A stretch of DNA of 64,000 nucleotides from Sarcocystis neurona (taxonomy: Eukaryota; Apicomplexa; Conoidasida; Eucoccidiorida; Sarcocystidae). Positions 33,400 through 44,520 of this stretch are shown here, piece after piece (position 1 is the stretch's first letter; the number at the start of each line of letters is the position of its first letter). The notes beneath the pieces are model-generated. The model made no database searches, was not told where the DNA came from, and was given only the letters and a program-made list of their open reading frames with translations. Location of the stretch: NCBI GenBank assembly GCA_000727475.1, contig KL647303.1, positions 1,949,843 to 2,013,842 on the forward strand, read 5' to 3'. Both the position numbers and the translations under genes were made by a program.

Positions 33400-36100
33400 A
33401 ACGGTGTTTGCCACATATGCGGCTGGAGTCGAACTAAAAGGCGCTTCTTTGGCACCAGAAATCTATGTGGTATAGTTGTCGCCGAAGCAGTAGAGCCGTG
33501 TGTGACGCTGGTGCTGCGCCTCCAGAGGATGTACTAAGGCAATTGCCGTAGCAGCTGCATCGCCGACGTGTGCCGCCGCTGGTGTGGGCGCTGCTTCTGG
33601 GTGTCGTTGCGGGGTTGATCAAGCGGCGCTGTAACTGCCGCCTGCTGCCCCGGCACTGCCCGCCGATGATCAGTCTTGGTGCCGTGTCGCTGTTTGTGAT
33701 GCTGCTACTACGCTTGATGTTGCTCGTGTTGCTGCTCGCGTTGCTGCTCGCGTTGCTAATCTCATGCTGTTGGTGCTTTGGGGTTCTTCCTTCTGTGGAC
33801 TTCTTGTTGCGCCCGGGTGTGCTCCGTAGGATCCTGCGGCTGCCGCGCTACCGATTTTGACTGCGTTTCTTTTTTTTCTACGCGAGAACGCCTGCCAACG
33901 GTGGCTGCACGTGCTGCGTAGTGTGCCGCGAAACTCTACGAGTTACACGGCGTTCTGCCAGCAACGCGAGAGGAGTTAGAGCAGAAGCGCCACGACATGC
34001 AGCAGCAGCAGCAGAGATGCAGATTTCGGCGTCACCAGTTGTGCCGTCTAGATGCCATTGTTGCGCTGACCACTGCTGGTGACTGTCGAAAAGTAATGAA
34101 GATACGCGTTCAAAGCCCGCCGGCGGAGCACTAGCTACAGAGAAGCTCCTTTTCACGCGTACAGACTGGACCCTCCAGGGGAAGCAAAACTCTGTGTTTG
34201 GGGGTGGGTGTGGAACATCCGCGGCAGACTCTTTCCCGGAAAAGTGCTCGCACGGTAATAACCGCGCACGAAGAAGGAAGAAGAAGGGTACCTAGAAAAA
34301 GACCCGCAGCAGCAGGAGGGGGCCTGCGGAATGTCGAAGTGTGGGGTGAGGACACTGCTGGAGCATCTTGAGCTGAATTAAAACAGTTTAGGTAGGGATG
34401 ATGTGGGAACTCCCGTGCGTCACAAATTGTCGACGGGTAGCTTATTTGCAGTACTTTTCATCTGCGGTCGACGGAAGCTCGTCACGTGTTCTGGTTGGAG
34501 ACACGGAGGAGAGGGGGAATCGTTGCACGCGTCGACACCTGTCCCGGCAACAGCAGCGGTAGCACGCCACGGCGCATGACACCGAGTCCGACAGCTTTGC
34601 AGGTTGCAGTGATACTGCACTGCAACAGCACAAGCACAGGCAGCGATTGCAGGGATATACTACCAGACGGCGGATCCACTGCAAGCGAATCCCGGCGTCG
34701 CGACGTGGGCAGCAGAAGCAATAGCAGGAGAAGCAACACAGGCAGCGCTTCAGCAGTGGTAGAACCGGCAGTACGGCAGCAACACGAGTTGCCCAGTCTC
34801 ACCAGCTGATACACAACATCATCTGCATTGCAGTGTCACCAACAAGAGGCCATCAGTAGAAAAGCTAATACTTGTGACATCGTTGCAGCACACACACGTA
34901 ACACGCCCACACCGACACCCACACACACACAGACTCCAACACACCCCCACAGTCAGCGGCACACAACAGTGCAACGACACACAACTAACAACAGCCCTGT
35001 GGTCCGTAGCATTTCTTTACATATGACGTCGTTCTGTTTCAAAGTGCTGCAAACTACCTCTTCAATGGCTGCATCGCGCTTTACGGCCGATGCGGGGTCG
35101 TGTGGGGATTATACGGGGAGATCAGAAGTGAAATACGTGGGGTGCAGCCGTGCCATTGCTTGCTGGGTGAGACCTCTACTGATACGCAGCATTTCTTTAC
35201 ATACCCTCGTCGCGCGGTGGCGTGTAGGATTGTGGTATGTACGTGGGTATGAGACCAAGCAACCTTACTCTGCGCGTAATACCTGTTATAGTTGTAGTCC
35301 TGTTAGTCACGATGCACTGGTCTATGCGGAATACTTGTAGTACGTCTATATTCATCCGAGGCGGGAATTAGTTGACTCGTCTTACTTTGTATCAGCACGC
35401 GTAGCGTATCGTAATACTGTTACCATTGAGACGCAACGGTACACTCTATTCTCCTTACTGAAAGGCAGCATTGCTAACCGGGTGGCATCCTTTTGTCTAC
35501 ACCTGTGTGTGTGTGTGTGTGAATGATTTTTGGTGTCACAGCACGAGAAGACGTGCCCGTAGATCACAAATGGCAGATATACTGTATTCGGCGTCGCAAA
35601 AATACTAACATGCGACGCTTATTCTGCTGTCAACTACTGAGCTGAGTGATTCTGCCCGCTATACGGACTCCGAGCAAGAGAATTTCGCCACAAGCGTGGG
35701 GGCAGGTGCTCTCGCGCTCCACTCGCGGCAGTGTACGGGCTATTTCAGTGAACCTAGCCTCCAGAATCTGCCGTAGGAAAGCAGTGTGTTTGCGGCTGCT
35801 GGTGGTGGTGCTGCGAGGTCTTGTGGAGGGTCTGTATTCGTCGATCCAGTAGATTTACCCACGTGCACCGCTGACCTTTGTCCTCCGTAGGCATCTACGG
35901 AGGTTCTCGGGACGTGCGTTGAGCCCGCCGGGTGCCGTAGGCGACTTTAAAACGTGTGAAACTACAAGTGGCTGCTGGAGAGCAGCCTCTCAGGCGTTGT
36001 GTTTTGGTTCGTAGTAGGGACGGGTGTCAGTCCCCTCTTCGTCCTTCTGAAGTGTCTAGACACATTCTCACCAAGCGGGTGTAGCCACTGGTAGTACTGT
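33400..36100. other. Repeat-poor stretch, no gene recognised
   Basis: Triplet repeats fade out after about 34.1 kb. Contents seen: a CA/CC-rich tract at about 34,890-34,985, a (GT)9-like run at about 35,503-35,521, and two copies of GCATTTCTTTACATA at about 35,009 and 35,191. Open frames are short and unconvincing. Confidence 0.4.
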
Positions 36101-36549
36101 GAAGATATCAGTCTCAGGACGGCAGCGTGTGCACAGGAGGGTCGTATTCCTCAGTTATACGATACGCATACGATTGTACACGTATGAGTGCCCTTTCGCA
36201 CAACTGTATCCTGTGAGTATATAGTGTTCCCCAGTTGGTTACAAGTAATGGCCTACATTCACAATCGTGCCTCCTCGAGTCCTTCCACGTCTTTGCAAAG
36301 CAAATACTAGGTCGTGCGCGAGGCTTTCCGTGTTCTTGGCGCATGTTCCAGTAGCTCCCCGGAAATTTCATACCTGCAACTGCACCGTTGACCAGCTATG
36401 TGAGACCACGCCTCAAACTGAGCGCACAAGTTAGCGCTGTGGGTACGAGCCACCCTCTGTTTCGGCCAGAGAAAAGCAGATGAGTGCGGCTCCGTATTAC
36501 GAACCGTGCAGAAATACTTTCGTCTGCTTCTACCGTGGAGCCCCTTGTA

Positions 36550-36774
36550 CCTAGTGAGTGAAGAACAACATGCAAGACGTACTGTGCTTACAAAGAGACT
36601 AACTTGCTGCACACCTACGCGCAGTATCAGCTCGTGGGACCGGTACACACTCTTTTTACGAAATGGGTCCTCTGCAGGAGTGAGGGCTGAGCAGCCAATA
36701 ACTTCAGTAAACGTTTCCCAAAATTTCTGCATTCTGTCAGCCGCACGAATGAGCGCGCTCTCCCATTGTGCCAT
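36550..36774 (-). CDS. Possible first exon of an unknown gene
   Basis: From ATG at 36,774 the frame reads MAQWESALIRAADRMQKFWE, then TFTEVIGCSALTPAEDPF; a GTGTGT donor follows near 36,656, and the frame stays open further. The amphipathic helix with conserved-looking Trp residues resembles coding sequence more than the flanks do. No family was recognised; a following exon in 36,114-36,371 is possible but unsupported. Confidence 0.3.
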
Positions 36775-36799
36775 ATTTCATCCCCACTGCATCTTCAGT

Positions 36800-38200
36800 C
36801 CAAGTGATTCGAGCTAATCGATCTTTCACCCTTATGAATACAAAAAGAGCAATTTCTGAGCCACTTCTTCCTTCGCCTGCTGTGCGTGCTTTCATTGAGG
36901 TTCAGTAGAGTATTGCTTCTTCAGCAAAACACAGTCTGATGCGTCACACACTTCCACCTGAAAAAGTCTTCGCTCGGGCAGTTCTGCCAAAGCTTTCAGA
37001 GTGATGCACTAGCGAATCAACTAGAATCCCTGTTGACGCAGCCATCGTTGTTCTCTGCATCAGGCATCGTCGTTGCACCGCATCTCGACAAGTCAGACTG
37101 GAAGTCCGACTGCAGCTCCGCTTTCAACACCCTCGGCCTGTGCTACGTCTCTACGGATACAAAGTAAGCCCTGCGGCTGCGAGCACGTCTAGACTGCTGT
37201 TTTACACGTCCGTTAAGCGTACACGAAGCGTGTATGCACAATGCAACGAAGACATGTGTACACAATAAATCCTTCCCTACCTCCAATGCGTCAACGTAAG
37301 TATATCGTGTGCATGTAATCGTACGATGATGCAGTTTAATCCGTAGCTCTGCTTTGCGCACCCCGACTCCTTCTCTTGTCTCCTCTGCCGCACCTATCCT
37401 GGCCAGCGCCTGCTGAGTTTTCACGCTTGATACGTTCCGTTCTCAGTAATTTAGCTGCATTCACTCATGCTGTCCACACGTCTTTCCCGCTCGTGTTGTG
37501 CACGGTGTATTCCATTTCGCTAAGTCAGTCGCTGCCAGTGAAAAGGTATTTCTTCTCTGATACATTCAATTCCCCATTCCCTCCCCCTTTCCTTGTGCAG
37601 CGATTTTGATTCACTCCAGGTCTCTCGTGATCCTCACACAGGAACCTTCGCACTGGTTCAGAACTCTCTTTGCTGCCAGGCCGTGGTAATTTTCCTCTCC
37701 CCTCCTTCAAACTGCTTACGGTCGTGAGTCGCCTCATGTCAGATACGCCCCAAGACCTACACTCGCACCCTGTTGACAAACTGTCTTTCCCCTGAATTCG
37801 TCTGGTACGCCTCCACTCTGTTGTTCGTCCCTTGATGTGCATAGCTCCATCATGCGCGTTCTGGCCTTGACTCCACACAGAAAGACTTCTTCGCTGCCCT
37901 GGCCCATGACGTGCAGGGTCACTTTCATCGGTTGTGTGTCATCGCTCTCATGCTAAATTCAAAAAGACTGTTCAATCTAATCAACACACCTACACGTAAG
38001 TCATTGTCTGGCGGTATCAGCACTTACATCAGTGACGCACTTGGGTTGTACCATTCCCGCGACTTGCCTTTTTCACCTGCTGAGAGGCACTTGCACGTCC
38101 ACGATACAAAGCTAGTTCGCAGCTGCGAAGTCCTCGTTTTATTCAGTGAGAGCTCAGTTGCAGTTGCTACTCATTCATCTCTTCTCGCGTGTGCTGCTTT
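36800..38200. other. Repeat-poor stretch with weak minus-strand coding signs
   Basis: A frame at about 37,330-37,424 (QQALARIGAAEETREGVGVR) and one at 37,525-37,878 could be exons on minus, without splice support. The remainder shows nothing. Confidence 0.25.
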
Positions 38201-38213
38201 CAGTTGTGGTCTA

Positions 38214-40548
38214 TCACGGTTGTTCGAGGTCCTGTGCAGCCCGTAAGAAGGATGACGCCCTGTCCCACGCGAAGTCAAGCGTCACATCTGTCCCCCGCCG
38301 CTGCAGTACTGATTGCAGGGCTCTCATCGCGTGACGACCCAGCGTTTCGGCGGAGCGTTCACCAGCGAAGATGCCGCCGGAAAGCAAAGGAATGCGAACT
38401 CTCGCAATTCTAGGGGATCCGACCGCGAATCTGTTGAACAAGTTTAACGCCGTCACGATGTTAGTATAGGTCTGTTCATCTGTAAACCACAGGCCACCAA
38501 GCACTCCATTGGAAATATACAACTTGGTGCATCTGCACGAGCGAAAAACAAAGGACTTCGCGCTTCCGTACTCACCTCCTGCCTGTCCCGCAGACAAAGC
38601 AGACACATACCTACATATTACATATGTGTGTGTGATCTCCGTAATCTATTCTCCATTCATTTTCGAGGGTACCTTAAAGGTGGATTTGAGCACTTAGGAC
38701 ACACGTGCGCCTATATACATATGTGTGATAGCCGTAAACCTAACTATCTATCCATCAGTGCAGGCTGGTAAAGACGCGTTTGAGCACTTGTGCAGTTTTT
38801 TGATGCGGACACACAAAAACAAAGACCGCCGGCTACCTACTGCACCTATACGCATTTTTTCCCCCCACACGCGTGCACGTATGCGAAATCATAATTCAGT
38901 GTCCGCGCATATCAGTTCGCCTCTGTGTAGCAAGGCATATCCCTGCCTCATCCAGTATATCCTCAGTGGTGGCGCGGGGGCAGAAGGTCCGCGTAGACTT
39001 GCAGCAGTGATGGAAAGTGGTTTCCTACATTCAGTCGACACGTAATGCTATACATGCCTGTTTGTGGCAGTTGTGGACACGCAGGGCCTGCGAGTGTATA
39101 TTTGGAAAAAGTTTTATCCTTGAGTGCACGTAAACTAATCTGAACACCTCCGGTCGCTCACATGCCTGTAACGCCTCGCCGTACACGTGTTTCTATTCGT
39201 ACGGCGCACATATGTATGCTTATTGCCGTGCGTGTGGCGTGCCTGCATGTGAACAGCATTCCTCACAGCAGCCGTGCTGCCTCCCTTGACAGTACGTATT
39301 TCCTTCATAAAATGTTTGCTCACAGGATGTGCATTCCTTCGTATGCACCTGCGGTGTCCCTCTCACTACAAGCGCCTCCAGCGCTTACAGGGGACCTATG
39401 GACTTACAAGCAGGTAGGAAGTGTGCGTCAGGTGCGGAGCCGTGGGGGGGAACCGTATACACGACGTAGGCATTCCGAGGGTTGCCGAGCGGTGTGAACT
39501 CTCGGCGAAGTTCATCAATGAAAACAGCGGCGACGTTTTCGCCCGTCTGTCGATCACTCCACGTCTTCCCATCCCTCGCCACGAAGGCGAACACTCTTCG
39601 AAAAGGGCTAACATTCGGATCTGCGGGTGGATCAACCCTTACAAGTGTCCCTGCATGCGCCTCTGCTTTCCGTAGAGCTTCTTGATGGATTTGCGACGTT
39701 ACCTCGGACAACTGGGCTGGGGTCATCCGTATTTTGTGCCGTTGGGCTTCCGCCATCAACTGCGCCGCAATTTCACCGTTGATACCGCCACCGCCAATCC
39801 ACAGGGCGTTGTTCCCTGCGTTAACGCATGCGTACATTGTATTCATGTCACCCTGGAACGGAGGTGTGAAGCCACCCTTCCCACAAGACGGCCCGTGGAA
39901 GACAGCGTTCGTGCCTCCTAATCCCCTCAGCGCGTGCGAGACACTTTCGCCTATTTTGGGAGGAGCAGACGCTCGCGTTAATGGCAAGCTAGCGGACGGC
40001 TCTGGCACTGGAAGGAGAAGCGCTTCGCCCTCTCGTGGAATGTTCCAAGAAACCGGCTGAGGTACTTCAAATGGTGAAGGTATAGCTCGAGGGACAGTTG
40101 GTGCAGGTGGACCCCTGGGAGGGGCTGGTGGCAAACGTTGATATACCTGCCGTCCTGCGGTGAGACGCTCAAAAGCGTAGACGCACGTGACTAGGACGAC
40201 CGTCAGGGCGGCGCCTATGAAGGGGTAGCGAACGAGAGGCGGAAATGAACGAGATGCAGGTGACGTGTTCGTCTTCGATCTCGACGACGAACGAGTCCCG
40301 CGTCTACGCCGGGATTGACGTGACGTGCTTGTCACTCTCTGCTCCCCCGTTTCTGCGTGACGACCTTCCTCGCGTGCTTGAAGCCTCCGATCAGCCGTGC
40401 CAGTATCGTGAAGCACACGCTTCCCTTGTCCCAATGGCCTGAAAAAGATTGCACGTTCAGCATACGTCCTAGTCGGCCTGACCCAACGAGGACGTTGGAC
40501 GAGAGATAGCTGGGCTGCTTTAGATAAATCCATCGTGTACGGAGTCAT
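38214..40548 (-). CDS. Membrane-anchored macro-domain protein, two exons
   Basis: Exon 1 is 40,548-39,408 and exon 2 is 38,479-38,214 (stop TGA). Donor GCTT|GTAAGT and acceptor GTTTACAG join in phase to give a 468-residue protein. Residues 1-100 are hydrophilic with an Arg-rich patch (RQSRRRRGTRSSSRSK); about 102-126 is one membrane helix (FIGAALTVVLVTCVYAF); about 140-171 is Pro-rich; and about 230-465 is a macro domain. Macro signatures: QGD, then CVNAGNNALWIGGGGINGEI (family consensus NAAN...GGGG[VI]xxxI), and RIPLLSGGIFAG in the second phosphate-binding loop. Macro domains bind or hydrolyse ADP-ribose. The layout suggests a type II membrane or signal-anchored secreted protein. Substrate and location are not known. 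A second ATG at codon 6 could also serve as start. The gene sits in a repeat-poor island. Confidence 0.85.
38480..39407 (-). other. Intron of the macro-domain gene
   Basis: GTAAGT...TTTACAG; 928 nt, no repeats and no recognised feature. Confidence 0.75.
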
Positions 40549-40549
40549 T

Positions 40550-42580
40550 CCGCGGATCTGGGTTTCTACGGAATGACGGAGTGATCTACAGCACACGTCG
40601 ATCAATGGAAGCGGTTAGCATGCTTCAGCGCGCGGTAAGACATGACCAGTTGAACAGTGCAGTCTGGAACGTCCCAATTCAGGCGAGATTGCCGAGAGCT
40701 CGGATAAGCAGTTTCGACGGAACTCTCTGCACGCATAGACAAACGAGGAGACAGGCAATGCGCCTGTATACGTTCAGGCCTTAACGTTTCCCTTCTAAAC
40801 AGGTAACACAAAAACTTGGAACTGACTCATGATTGAGTGGAAAAAAGTGAGCTTATGATTCTCGCTACCTGCTAGGAAAAATGCATATACCACATGCAGC
40901 AGCAAGTAGTGTATTCGTGTACAGCACCCGCACAAGCGACTGCAAAAAAGAGTCTTTGCACCTGCTATCGGCAGCGCCCCGACTCCCCGTCTTTTCAAGT
41001 GGTCGATCTGCGGAGTTTCACAAAGCGACCCTTTATTCATGTGGGTAGCAACTAACTAGCGCAGGACACAACAAAAGGAAACAGTCTTCGCCTCCCCAGT
41101 AAAACTGGACGACGCAGACACTCTCGATGTGAGGGCACAGAGGTCCGCCAGGCACCGGTTCATACTGCAGCTCAGTGCTTGCACACACAGCACCCATCCT
41201 GACGCTGGAGACGTCGCACAGTAATACATAAACTATGCAGTGGCATACGTGCAGACACAGCCGAGGGAGCCGGAGTGTGCGAGAGCCACCGATAACAGGT
41301 TCTTACCCCTGGGAGGTGCGTAACCATGTGCACGCACGTAATTGTATGCACGAGTACACAGAGGAGAAAAGGAGCCTTACTTAGTCGGTCCCCCATGAAA
41401 CTTGCTGGCTCACACAAACTGAAGTACCATATACGTGTGTATCGACCTCATCGCCCCGTCCGCGAAAGGTGCTTCCTCCACGCAAATCAACCGCGTTATC
41501 CACATCGAGCACTTCTTCGTGCACTAGGTGTCCTCAACACCCAGTCAGCCAGTGAGTCACGTCACTAACGCAGTTGGCACGCCTTTCGCATGCTACACTT
41601 TCGTGAAGCACGGCTTCAGTGGCCACCTCACAGTGCTGCTGCCGCACTTAAGCGCGACCTTAACACCACTGCTGCTGTGGTGCTGCCCGCTGCTACCACG
41701 AAAATACGCTATAGAGACGTACCAGCAGGAAGGAGCTCGGGGACAGCACGAAGGAGCTCGCGGATAGGCAGCTCGGGCGAGCTGCAATTTTGGGCAAAAT
41801 ATCGTTTTGCGGCGCCAGCGAGATGCGGCCGTATTCTCTGCCAGGCAAAGAGACCAGCATTAAACAGCACATAACCCATACGGTGTTATGCGTCAGCTGC
41901 AAAAGACAACAAGAGCAGGATGAGGAACAGGACGCGCAGGTGTCTCAACACCTGAAGGTCCTGGAGCAGCAGCTTTTATACCGTCGGTAGTTGTGAAACA
42001 ATACTGGAACTGCAAGGACATGTGGGAGCTAGGAGAAACCAACACGGCACTTACTACAAAGCAGGACTTAAAACTGTGGACACATGAGGATTCTACTCAG
42101 TTCATGGAAATGCGAGTACTTTGTTGGTCATAGGTGGCAATACATCGCAGGAGGCGCTAGGAGCACTCAGGGAGCTAGCAGCATCTTCTGATAGACTGCT
42201 TAAATAGCATCCATCGCAGCTACGGCAACTGTTCTAGGAAACAAACTTCCCTTTTCTCCGATATATGAGCTGAACTCACAGGCGGCCGATTCACTTGTCC
42301 AGGCTTGGCTTGGTTGGCTAGCCGTCTCTGACTTCCGAGATGCAGCTCCCCACGGCTATTTGTGGGGGGACACGGCGTTGGGCGGTGGGGCACGGTCGGG
42401 CTAGAGTATTGACGCAGTCAACGCGAAGGACTGCTGTCAACCGCACGACGCATGAACAATTCTTGCGGGCGAGCATAAGCGTCTACACATCCATGCAAGC
42501 AGATACTACGAAACGCACATCATTGGATGTATAAACATATATGGACACTTCGTCCTCGCTCGTTTCTGCGTGCAACTGCA
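40550..42580. other. No gene recognised
   Basis: Upstream side of the macro-domain gene. Short frames only; a small duplication AAGGAGCTCG at about 41,730-41,765. Confidence 0.4.
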
Positions 42581-42589
42581 AGTACGAGA

Positions 42590-42845
42590 ATCCATCAAAC
42601 CCCACATATACGTCGCACGCACTGACCCGTGCCCGGGCCGCCCGTCTGACGGTGCTAGCGGGGGCTCCAGTCAACTGCGCGCTACAACCACGTGCGAACA
42701 TGGGATGGAAGTAGATCCGAAAGCGGGGTGCCAGTCGTGTAGGTTTAAGTTGCTTGCGTCCCCCGGAAGCACCGTCAGACGGGTGACCCGTGTACGGATC
42801 AGTACGTGCGTCGAACGTGTGGCGTTTGAAGGGTGCTTCCTGATT
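42590..42845. repeat. Imperfect palindrome (foldback element)
   Basis: The left arm 42,590-42,665 and right arm 42,757-42,842 are inverted copies; CCCGTCTGACGGTGCT on the left matches AGCACCGTCAGACGGG on the right. Weaker similarity continues toward the centre. Confidence 0.75.
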
Positions 42846-42963
42846 CTGTGACACGTACACACGGGTCAATATCTGTAAATTTAGTCCTAAATATGTGGGC
42901 GGAAAAGAATGCGGGGAACCTGTAGCCAAACAATCGTGTCTGTATGCGTGTGAGCACGTTTAC

Positions 42964-43234
42964 AGGCAGAAGGCGCTGCAAGCCCGCATAATTGCCCGTC
43001 TCGATGTCCGTACTTTTGGATCAGCGTGTACGCACGTATCACGCATATCGTGACTTTCGTATCCTCGAGAAGAACGCGACTGACGGGCATAAGCGTGCTA
43101 CGTTCCTCAGAGAGGTCCCTGCAGACGGGCAGCAACTGTTTAAATGGTACAAACAAGGTACGGTCCAACAGCATCGTACTCAGCCAATCTTCAGGGCATA
43201 GTGCGTAGCTGTGCAGGTTGAACTTTGGTGCCAC
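42964..43234 (-). CDS. Possible exon of an unknown gene
   Basis: Acceptor TCTCTGCAG at 43,234 and donor GCCT|GTAAAC at 42,964 bound an open frame reading VAPKFNLHSYALCPEDWLST, LLDRTLFVPFKQLLPVCRDL and VLLEDTKVTICVIRAYTLI. The composition is protein-like without repeats. A preceding frame at about 43,330-43,480 (ADVRGGQQPNLKTLVTRT) may be the upstream exon. No family was recognised. Confidence 0.35.
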
Positions 43235-43729
43235 CTGCAGAGACTGCGTTGCACCACGGAGGCTCGAGAGGTGTGCAGCAGCTAAGTGAACAGAGACGCG
43301 TTGATGAGGAAATACCTACACAATGATGCACGTATTCTAGCGTTCTCACACACATCACCCTCCTTCTCCACAGCGTCTCTACCTGTAGACTGCTTGAAAA
43401 CGAGAGACACTGGCGTGCGTGTCACGAGTGTCTTCAGGTTAGGCTGTTGTCCACCGCGTACGTCCGCTTTGTTGGCGATATGCAGGAGACGTACGGACAC
43501 AGATGGTTAAGCAGAACACTTGCGCATTGTAGGCGCCACAGAGGGCCGCGAAGGGGCGCTTACCTGATTGGCACAAATATTGTTCGGCCACAATGCACCA
43601 CTCGAGATGAAATGGCGTGCCTCATGTATGTATCTCCTAAGGGAAAATGCGTACAGTACTTGCTCGACAATGATGCACAAGAGTGTTGCGTGACTCTGCA
43701 TAGATCTGTGAAAGGGAAATGAGTCGAAT

Positions 43730-44520
43730 CTTCCATAGTTAGTCCGAACGACTGCATACACCTACGTGCATGCAACGACGAGCACCACAAGCAAGGTCCT
43801 CCCTTATTGCATTCAGAGTCCCGGAATCACAGCCCATTTCGCGCGTTTCTTCCGCTGCTGCTCGCAGGTCACTGCAGTTCAACAGAGTGCTTGCAAAAAC
43901 GTGACTGGCCACTTCGAAGAGATGACGAACATCCACGACACTCTTCACAGTTGGTGTGTGAAATTCGATTGTCGAGCTTACAGTCACAAAATAGAAGCTG
44001 TAGCGTTTCTACTCGTGAGCGTCACTCCGTGCCTGGTTAATGGAGCTTGCACTCAAGAACACAATACCTTGAGGTTACAGGGCTGCGTTTCCAGCAGAGC
44101 ATACGTGTTTCTCACAGTTATCGCACATTTTTGTGGTATGCTTGGAAATCTCTAGCCGGAAAGAAAAACCGACTCGCTACAGAAGCGTGAACATAGATCG
44201 CGTACACCCTGTAAAGCAGTTTAGAAAAACCTTGTCTCTGAAGATGTTTGTCGCGTGTATATTCTAACGCAGGATGTACTGAAGTGCTGCAGGATCGGGT
44301 GCCGTTAGACCAGTGCAGTTTCGCGCACCACACAGAAAGTGCTTGCTTCACACGCAAAAGGCACTGTTTGTACTGTTTCTAAATTTAGTTTCAAAGGAGG
44401 CATCAGAGGCAAGGAAACGGTTTTACCGCAGAGAAGCTGAATTATCCCCGTCAGTGTACATCGGTAATACGCACTGTGTAACGGGCAAAAGCAGAATCTG
44501 CGCTGTGTCCGGCATTATTC
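43730..44520. other. No gene recognised
   Basis: Open frames on plus (43,766-44,155) lack convincing composition or motifs. No repeats seen. Confidence 0.35.

Noticed and set aside
33570..33860. 96-codon Leu-rich plus frame resembling a membrane protein
   Set aside because: Composition follows CTG/TTG repeats; no charged flanks or splice support.
34828..35340. 170-codon plus frame with Thr/His/Pro-rich start
   Set aside because: Its start is a CA-rich tract, and the frame contains a duplicated noncoding-looking 15-mer; no motif.
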